Source: Undaria pinnatifida (taxonomy: Eukaryota; Sar; Phaeophyceae; Laminariales; Alariaceae). From it: DNA of 64,000 nucleotides. Below the pieces are notes generated by a model, which saw only the letters and a list, made by a program, of their open reading frames with translations, had not been told where the DNA came from and ran no database searches. Below, one piece after another: positions 57,600-64,000 of this stretch. The DNA is taken from NCBI GenBank assembly GCA_012845835.1, contig JABAKD010000002.1:8578620-8642619 (forward strand). The letters are read 5' to 3'. The stretch's first letter is position 1; the number at the start of each line of letters is the position of its first letter. Position numbers and translations under genes: made by a program.

Positions 57600-58670
57600 G
57601 CATATGATATTACGTATAGCATGCATAGCATCCAGAACCGAACACGGAGAGAATCCTCACATGACGCGTGTACTATAATATACGATAGAGGTCGCATGTT
57701 TGTGCCAAAATAGTTGGAAGTACACCGGTTGTGACTACGGGGATTCGTAATTCCTTCATTAACTAACTAACTAACTAACTAACTAAACAACTAACTTTAA
57801 TAACTACTATACTACCGACAGTATTGTCATATCGTCGGAATGCCATTGTGTTTTGCAACAGCTTTGAAGTCGTTGAGCATGTTGACAATTGTATTCGTTG
57901 ACCCATCATGTTTTTACAACTGTATTCCATGAGCATTGCGTGCACGATCCATTGGGATACGCGTTCTATTTCCCTCAAAACCCGTGTTTGGGTGAGTTAT
58001 AGAGCACCCTGAGAAGTGCCCTTGGCCCTGGTCGGAAACGTACCCGGGGAATCGTTTCGTTTGTTGATTAATTTCTAGGGTGTTCAACAACTTTGTGGGG
58101 GAAACAAATGTTTCCGCCGGCAAAAAAACGCCGTGCTGTCATCGATTCCAACGTTAGTATCACTGTCGCCGACCTGTGCCTCGGGGAAACAGTACTCTTA
58201 ACCCTCGCCAGAGAGCGATGCTGTTCTTTTTCGCAGTGAATGGTGAGCAATCTCATGGAACGGGTAGAAATAAGTTCACCCAATCCTTTCTATCTGGCTA
58301 AGCTTGTCAAGTGGGTAACTACTGTACCGGCTGGGCTTGTCAAGTGAGTAACTACTGTACCGGTGGTATCATATTGTCACTAGCACACGAAGTCTTTGTT
58401 TTAGGACTACTAATGGACTACTAATAGCCCCTATAAATATTGGTCGTGGGCGTGTTGCGCGCACAATTTCTCCAAAGTCATACTCCGGGTTAGATATTGA
58501 GCCGGTGTGAGGAGCCCAGCAAAACAAGCTTCCACCCCTACCGTGGGAGATATCATTTGTCAAACCATTGGGGTCTAGTGTGGAACACTCGCTATTCTCT
58601 TGCTTGATACTACATCGTAAATATATACATTAGCACTGTCACCCCCACACGACAACCGATGGCGCAGGTA
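57600..58670. other. No gene recognised; two small tandem repeats
   Basis: (AACT)n at 57761-57800. At 58302-58368 a 33-bp unit (GCTTGTCAAGTG-GTAACTAC and TGTACCGG) occurs twice with one or two differences. Confidence 0.5.
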
Positions 58671-58677
58671 CCATCGA

Positions 58678-58863
58678 ATGCTCGACTTGGTGCGATTTCG
58701 GACGATGGTGACCGAAAAGCGAATACCACCGGAGAATTTTGTGACAATTCAAGCCGGAAGAACTGAGGAGGGACTGACAAGCCACCTTCACACAGAAGAG
58801 GAAGCAATCGCATTTTTTGAGGAGTACCTCGACGCGCAGGCGAGTTTGTCGTTACTGCGGTAG
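58678..58863 (+). CDS. Hypothetical small ORF (61 aa)
   Basis: ATG 58678 to TAG 58861-58863. It begins MLDLVRFRTMVTEKRIPPEN and continues into an acidic, probably helical segment (TEEEAIAFFEEYLDAQ). The composition is protein-like, but the ORF is short, the minus strand is also open, and no family is recognised. Confidence 0.3.
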   Translation: MLDLVRFRTMVTEKRIPPENFVTIQAGRTEEGLTSHLHTEEEAIAFFEEYLDAQASLSLLR

Positions 58864-58869
58864 TACGTA

Positions 58870-59625
58870 GATGTCCTACGGAGTACAGGTGGCTGCCACC
58901 CCCTCTCCCTTCTATAGCCATACTGTGGGAGCATATGTATCCTTGTGGACACATTGAGTGATGTAGCACACCATTTGGCGTAGTGAATTGTTTAGGTTAT
59001 CGACACATCATATTGTCTGCTAGATTGTCTGATGTCCACAGATTGAATGTTTTACGCCCATATTACGCAAAAGGTGGACGGCGCCACGTAGCCCCATAGG
59101 GCGTGCGTTTAAGGTGGGAACGCGTAGCGTTTCCTGGTCGAGTTTTGATCATTATGGATGTTTTGGGTTTTCCTCGGGCTCCAACACCTTTGAGTGACCA
59201 CTGACTCTAGATGTTTTCCAAAGAGTTCATGTGCTAAAAACAACAAGGGCACATGATTACTGGTGTCAGCGTTGACAAGGCAAACCACGTGTATGTTCAT
59301 GCGCTATGTTCAAATGTATTTGACTGATTCTGGCTGCAACACGGCAACTATGTGCTTTGTCGACCGACATGAGGCGACACCAGGAACACCAGAAAAAGTG
59401 CGAAGGGCAACATTTTTAGGGTCAGTTTTTAACGATAAAAAAAAAACGATTAGGAACACTTGTTGAATCTAATTTAGACTTGATTGGTCAACACACGCCA
59501 CATCATTGAATAATCCGATTTCGGGGCAATTGAAATTTGAATTAATCGAAAAATATCGGAAATGTCTGAAAATATATTTCGGGTGAAAGTCCGGTCCCAA
59601 TTTGGGTGTTGGCCCAACTTGACAT
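58870..59625. other. No gene recognised
   Basis: The ORF at 59263-59466 has mildly protein-like composition but no family features or splice context. An AT-rich stretch at 59510-59590 follows. Confidence 0.35.
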
Positions 59626-59632
59626 GGCATGT

Positions 59633-60037
59633 TCACGGCGGGACAACACACACTCGGGGCAGCCTAGCGCAATTCTTGGCCGCGTCGGCGACCACGATCG
59701 AGGCCATAAAACGCGAACGTTGACGAGAGGCGACCGCGGCAATAGCCGCGCCCACGGCTACAGTCTGTACCGACTCGCGCGACCGCGGGCCCGGTGGTAT
59801 CAGCTTCGAAGACTTCCCCTCGTAGGCTCGGAGTGCGTTTGTCCACAATGCAATAGTTCGTTCGTTATCACACGGGAAAGTGCGATGCCATCGGACATAG
59901 ACCTTCCCGTTCGTATAAGATATCAAGTGCTCACAAGAAACGCCACTAATGACAATTGATCTCCCTGACAAAATGTATCCAACCATTCTATGTACGGTAA
60001 AATGCCCAATGATGCGACCACAGCGGTCCAACCTCAT
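59633..60037 (-). CDS. Hypothetical ORF (134 aa)
   Basis: From ATG 60037 on the minus strand, starting MRLDRCGRIIGHFTVHRMVG and ending RLPRVCVVPP. It has alternating hydrophobic and polar stretches typical of a beta-rich globular protein, and an Ala/Val-rich segment near residue 100. The frame is open 34 codons further upstream without another ATG. I do not recognise a family. The plus-strand ORF over part of it (59606-59959) is less convincing. Confidence 0.35.
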   Translation of the reverse strand: MRLDRCGRIIGHFTVHRMVGYILSGRSIVISGVSCEHLISYTNGKVYVRWHRTFPCDNERTIALWTNALRAYEGKSSKLIPPGPRSRESVQTVAVGAAIAAVASRQRSRFMASIVVADAAKNCARLPRVCVVPP

Positions 60038-60617
60038 ACAACGACGCACTCCGGCGGTGGTGCCTAAAAGTATACCATGACGGCCACGATCCCAATTGGT
60101 CGGCCAGCTCGCTTTGCTGTGTCGCACAAAATACGACAACGTGACGAAAACACAAATGTTTGCTCAAGAGTTCGATATGGCTTCATCGCGGTCGCTGCTC
60201 CGCGCGCGCCGTTTTGAGGTTCCCTCCGCCTGCCCAAGAGACCCTGGGGGTGACGGATTCCTCGCCTTGGCCGCGAAAAGAAAAAGCGGGTGACAGCGGC
60301 GCGCACGCGACGGCGCAAGCCGTCTTTCTTGTCCACTTGTTATGTCATTCGGGGTGGGACACAGAGTGCCCCCTGCAAGTCTGCCTATTGAGCAGATCCC
60401 CGGTGAGTACTCACTTTGTTTGCCGGAATAGATAAGCAGGTTTACCATTTTCACAAAGCCCCGGATAGTAACTGAGAGCCGAGGCACATGCCTCGGATTC
60501 ATTTCCTAACTACCCCTAAAAGATAACACCAACGTATCACACGAAAACGGCCGATTAGCTAACACATCAGACAATTACAGGCCTTTTAAGGCCGTACCTT
60601 TACAGTACCCCACCCTC

Positions 60618-61205
60618 ATGAGCCGCATATGCAGAAATATGGGAGATTCGGAGAAACTCCGTTTCTACGAACTAGACCATGATTCGAAGATGCGGCTCCT
60701 CAAAACCCACTCCCACACCTCTAACGGCCTGGCTATGGAGCCAGGAAAACGCGAAGAAAAGCAGTTAAGGGAAACGCAAACCCTACAACAAGGCAAACCA
60801 CCCTTCGAAAACCTGTCGCGTACCGCCGGTGTGGCGAGGGGGGGGGATAGAAAAGGCTCTACGGCAAACAAGCCACTGAAAAAGCACTACGGCACGGCAA
60901 ACCTTTGCATAAAAAACGGGGAACACAGGCGCTAATACGATGGAGAAGTCGCGCCAAAAACCTCCCGCGGACCATTGGCATGGCGGGGGTTAGATGTCGA
61001 GACGGCAATTACCCTGAATGGAAGGAGACACCAGCTACAGCCCCGCGAGGGGGAGGAGTGTTTAGCCGAAACAATACAAACACAACTGTACCACGGTATG
61101 CGCGACCAGATTACCCTGGTTGCCCCGCGGATCTGGGCTGAGGAGGGCGTCAGCAGAGCAAAATTGAACAGACACGAAAAACCGGCAGTCCTGCGCCTCA
61201 GATAG
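60618..61205 (+). pseudogene. Hypothetical ORF of about 195 codons with one internal stop
   Basis: ATG 60618 opens 105 charged, Lys/Glu/Arg-rich codons to TAA 60933-60935. The same frame continues at once with YDGEVAPKTSRGPLAWRGLD and stays open to TAG 61203-61205. A few codons later the frame reads KHPDPGPAQ. An NPGP-like word after an ORF is seen at the start of some LINE reverse-transcriptase ORFs and in 2A peptides, but with so little else this is only suggestive. It could be a pseudogene, two exons, or part of an unrecognised retroelement. Confidence 0.35.
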
Positions 61206-61640
61206 CAGCGTAAACATCCGGACCCTGGCCCGGCACAGGGCGGGGGGGGTGCCGGCAGGACTAAGACAAACAATGGTTAGAACCGCCCCACACCCTGTAA
61301 AACCAACGCTCGAAACCTCACGAACAACTCAAGGGCAAACACACCAAACCCCGTCACCCGGGAAAAAAATGGAGAACTGTCGAGAGATGGCGGTGGCTTG
61401 AACGTCAACTGGCCATGGTCGCGCCTTGAAATTTATCTACGATACGTTGGATCTCCCGAGGAAACGCGCTAATGATGTGAACTTGCAGGCACCAAGAGCC
61501 TCGTACGGCTCCCGTCGAAGTCGTGTAGCGCGCCGGGGGAAGAGCAAGTTTAATCAGCCATGGGTCGTGCAGAAAGTTAACCAGGTAGATCTTGTCCTTG
61601 GTTGTGCTCGCGCTGATTTTCTAAGCCACCATAATCCATC
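61206..61640. other. No gene recognised
   Basis: A possible acceptor (GATGTGAACTTGCAG, ends 61487) leads into a basic frame (APRASYGSRRSRVARRGKSK) that runs on into the inverted-repeat element at 61642. Evidence is too thin to call an exon. Confidence 0.3.
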
Positions 61641-61641
61641 A

Positions 61642-61875
61642 TTGACTGATTCTTCAATAGAACCCCCAAGACCAGCAATATTATTTAACGAACGTCTCTT
61701 GGCTGCTTGGCACGAGGAAGGATGCTATGGAAAAACTGTCCTTCTATATTTTTTTGTTGCAACGGACTGTTGAACGATGGCCTCGGGATAGCACATCGGG
61801 CACCGTATTTCAGGAGATACAGCCGGGAGCTGGTTGTAAAACCGGAGATTTCGTTAAAAAAGCGACTCCGTTGTT
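61642..61875 (+). mobile_element. Small inverted-repeat element (MITE-like), copy C
   Basis: Shares with copies A and B: GACTGATTCT at the left end, ATTTAACGAACGTCTCTTGG with the CTGCTTGGCACGAGGAAGGA block, GGCACCGTATTTCAGGAGAT and AAAACCGGAGATTTCGTTAA. The right terminal repeat is diverged or lost exactly where the gypsy polyprotein tail on the other strand ends, consistent with insertion into that element or truncation by it. Confidence 0.6.
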
Positions 61876-61879
61876 TTTC

Positions 61880-63506
61880 GTTGTACCAAACGTGGGCTTC
61901 CTTGAGAAGCACCGTACCGTGGTAGAGGCGGAGCAAATCGCCGCGAGTAACGCAATCGCAGCCCAGCGCTAGGAAACGTTCCCCGTTGTTGCGGAAGAGC
62001 TCGCTCTGTGCCGCCCCGATCCGCATTCGGCGGTAGAGGCGGTTGGGTTGGCGGTGCTGGTCCGGCGTATTAGCCCAATAACGCAAACTATGGAGGCGGG
62101 AGAAGTGGAGTGCTATTTCCGCTCCCAGGAAGGTTTAGAGGGGACTTCCCGATGCGTCTTGTATTGCACTGCGATGACGCCAACCCGGCCCCGGACCGAC
62201 TGATGGCCGATGATCTGCTCCACTTCCAGCCTTTGGAGAGGGGTCGACACATTGTCTTGAGTGACGTGGTACGGAGGGGACTTCTTGGAAAACATGTTGA
62301 GCACATACTGCGTCAGCCCCGCCGGTAGGTATTTGGGCATGTCCCCACTGTCGTGGGGGTTGGTGCAGGGCTTGCAGCGTTCTATCGCCACACGCCGACG
62401 AGCGTCCAAACTGGGCAGGTCCGAAGGGAGGGCCAAGTAGAGGAGGTTGCTTTCGAGTGGCGAGCCGTCCGGGGTCTCGGCGGCGGAGCAAGGACCGACT
62501 GCCACGATCTCGTAGGGGGCCGTCCAGCTAAGCGCCAGTTTGGCCTCGAGCACCTTGGCGTCCGTTTTTGCCTTCAAACCCTGGCGTATGGTGGAGGCAG
62601 AGTTGTACACCCATACCCAACCACCCACAACGAAGTTAGGAGGCCGAGTTGTACACCCATGCCCAACCACCCACAGCAAAGTTAGCTGCCGAACGAAGCG
62701 CTATCGTGTGGGCGGAGTTTCTGCGGTTAATACGAGAAACGGTGAGGGCGTGGTGTGCGCGAAAAATGTCGTTCGCGTGCTTTTGCCGGTCGGTGACCAA
62801 GTCGCAATAGGCCGAGGGGTCGCGGGCCAGATTCTAGTGCCCCACGACACCGATGCGGTCGAAACGAAAACGGGGGGGGGGAAGGCTGTCCATGTGGACC
62901 TCTTTCGGCGCCAGGCCCGTCTCCGTGCTGACGGAATTGTTGTAAGCGAATTCGACGTGAGGTATGTGCCAGTCGCAATCGGTTTGTCGCTCGTTGATGA
63001 CCATAGCCAGCATTGGGGCCATAGTGTGGTTTACCCGCTCAACGCCCCCGTTTCAGTTGGGATGATAGGAGCTTGTAGCAAGCTTGCGCACGCCCAACAG
63101 CTGGTATACAGCTTGTGAAAGCTTGGAGCAGAACTGCAGACCGTTGTTCGAGAGTATGGTGTGCGGGCGCCCGTACAAGGGAATGTATTGGTTCACCAGG
63201 ATATTGGCTGTACCTTCCGCGGTGAACTCAGCGGCAGTGACGAGAAACATGTCGGCCCGACGACGGAAGCAATCGGTGAACAGCAAGATGTAGGTGTTAC
63301 CTCGTGGCGGGGCCAAGGCAGTCAACACTGACGGCGACACATGGAGATGCTTGGCCAGCGGACAGCCAGCAGTGGCGAAGCCACCATCGGGTGCACACAT
63401 TCGTGCCAATCCACCAAAAAAGCCCTTGTAGCATGCGCAACGTGCGCGTGGTGCCAAGGTGGCAAGAGGCCGTTGAATGACAAGCTTGCATGATCCAAGG
63501 GTGCAT
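61880..63506 (-). pseudogene. pol: Integrase and chromodomain-like C-terminus of the second gypsy pol
   Basis: In reading order on the minus strand: an integrase zinc-binding region (IMQACHSTASCHLGTTRT ... RHCWL, 63297-63506); a frame change near 63310; the catalytic core (YILLFTDCFRRRADMF, LYGRPHTILSNNGLQF, SSYHPN), where the family motif LSDNG has N in place of the catalytic D; TGA at 63053 followed in frame by NGGVERVNHTM (catalytic E); further core to GVVGH and TAG at 62834; then NFAVGGWAWVYN, a 46-bp duplication that shifts frame, the C-terminal domain, and a chromodomain-like stretch (YHVTQDNVSTPLQRLEVEQI, IGHQSVRGR, SWER) to 62113. After one more frame change the tail continues as RYWANTPDQHRQPNRLYRRM and GTVLLKEAHVWYN to about 61885. 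Chromodomains direct gypsy integration to chromatin marks in chromoviruses. That role is family knowledge. Confidence 0.85.
62602..62693 (-). repeat. 46-bp tandem duplication in the gypsy integrase C-terminus
   Basis: GTTGTACACCCAT-CCCAACC and ACCCACA-C-AAGTTAG start at 62602 and again at 62648. Because 46 is not a multiple of three, the duplication changes the reading frame of the VGGWVWVYN segment. Confidence 0.9.
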
Positions 63507-63532
63507 GAGTAGGGGGTCGCGGCGGTCAACGG

Positions 63533-63700
63533 GATCGGTCGCGACCGTAGGACTCGCAGCGAGGTGTTGATACTCCGGGCAGATGGTCGACGGGCTCCAC
63601 CGGGCCCGAATCGACGGGGTCGGCCGCGACCGTGGAACTCGTGGCGGGGTGTTGATACGCCGGGCAGATGGTCGAGGGGCCCCGCCGGGCCCGAATCCAC
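63533..63700 (-). repeat. Two-copy tandem repeat of about 83 bp upstream of the integrase
   Basis: CGGTCGCGACCGT-G-ACTCG, GTGTTGATAC-CCGGGCAGAT, GGTCGA-GGG and CGGGCCCGAATC occur twice in a row. Translated on the minus strand each unit gives VDSGP and LPGVSTPR. It lies in the linker between RNase H and integrase. Confidence 0.85.
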
Positions 63701-63704
63701 AACC

Positions 63705-63999
63705 TACAGCAATGATACATCACCGGTTGCTGTCGCTGTTCGTCGGCGCGTCGTCGCCGACGGAAGAGCTGGAGTGTCAAGCAGGGCAGAGACAGACACG
63801 GTCGAACCGGTGGTCGCGGAAGAACGCCTTGATCGAAGAGTCGGCTGTGCGATGGTCGTCGCTGCAGCCAGGGCTTCTGCAGAGCCCGTGCCGCCCTCGA
63901 TGGGTATGTCAAACACCAAAGCGAAAACGGTGCCAGCGGCAGTCGAAATCGACCCGCGGCCGGTACAGCCTTCGGCAGGGGCGACGAAGGCAGAAACAC
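63705..63999 (-). other. Low-complexity linker of the second gypsy element
   Basis: Two minus-strand frames are open. The one reading FDIPIEGGTGSAEALAAATT ... SALLDTPALPS is Ala/Thr/Ser-rich and leads towards the integrase. No RNase H motif is reached before the window ends. Confidence 0.45.
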
Positions 64000-64000
64000 G

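Larger units (their letters stand above)
61880..63999 (-). mobile_element. Second Ty3/gypsy element, partial, with chromodomain-like tail
   Basis: Only the integrase half of pol and its C-terminal tail lie in the window. The rest would be beyond 64000. The reading direction is right to left. The 3-prime LTR is not seen: just past the tail comes the inverted-repeat element at 61642-61875. Several stops and frame changes show it is dead. Sequence and domain content differ from the element at 29-37 kb, so it is a separate lineage. Confidence 0.85.

Noticed and set aside
1..64000. tRNA, rRNA or snRNA genes
   Set aside because: I looked for B-box-like GGTTCGANTCC and conserved rRNA words and found no cloverleaf-compatible candidate. 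A tRNAscan run would be decisive.

Overview
This window reads as nuclear DNA of a eukaryote, and most of it is repeats. There are no operons, no bacterial-type ribosome-binding sites and no RNA genes that I can recognise. Exon-like segments carry pyrimidine tracts and GTAAGT/GTGAGT donors. Interstitial CCCTAA (TTAGGG-type) telomeric repeats occur twice, and microsatellites, satellite-like tandem repeats and decayed transposable elements are abundant. The style of the second Ty3/gypsy element (integrase followed by a chromodomain-like tail), a PIF1-like helicase remnant and leucine-rich-repeat (LRR) mini-exons would suit a stramenopile such as a brown alga. That assignment is inference and low confidence. 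|| Layout. 0-7 kb: a direct duplication of about 0.5 kb, a possible minus-strand terminal exon at 5.6-5.8 kb, and a PIF1-type helicase C-terminal remnant broken by one in-frame stop (6.84-7.48 kb). 9-27 kb: three small LRR-like exon candidates on the plus strand (9.09, 18.42, 26.74 kb), all bounded by phase-2 introns, in a sea of repeats. These repeats are a TATA-bearing dispersed family (12.9, 17.5, 21.6-22.7, 27.1 kb), a small inverted-repeat element (14.2 kb) and nested tandem repeats (13.9-16.0 kb). 29.0-36.9 kb: one complete but decayed Ty3/gypsy LTR retrotransposon with two 398-bp LTRs, lying inside a (TAC)n microsatellite. 41.7-48.1 kb: three further plus-strand exon candidates with mutually compatible phases, and a tyrosine-recombinase fragment on the minus strand. 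48.65-52.7 kb: a degenerate satellite with a repeat of about 177 bp. 54-61 kb: unrecognised small ORFs of uncertain reality, two of them with protein-like composition. 61.9 kb to the end: a second, minus-strand Ty3/gypsy polyprotein (integrase plus chromodomain-like tail) with several breaks, its 3-prime end abutting a third copy of the small inverted-repeat element. || How it fits together. No intact gene of known function is visible. The most interesting possibility is that the phase-matched plus-strand exon candidates belong to one or two long-intron LRR genes whose introns have been filled by the mobile elements. The window alone cannot prove this. All identities and repeat counts are hand alignments.
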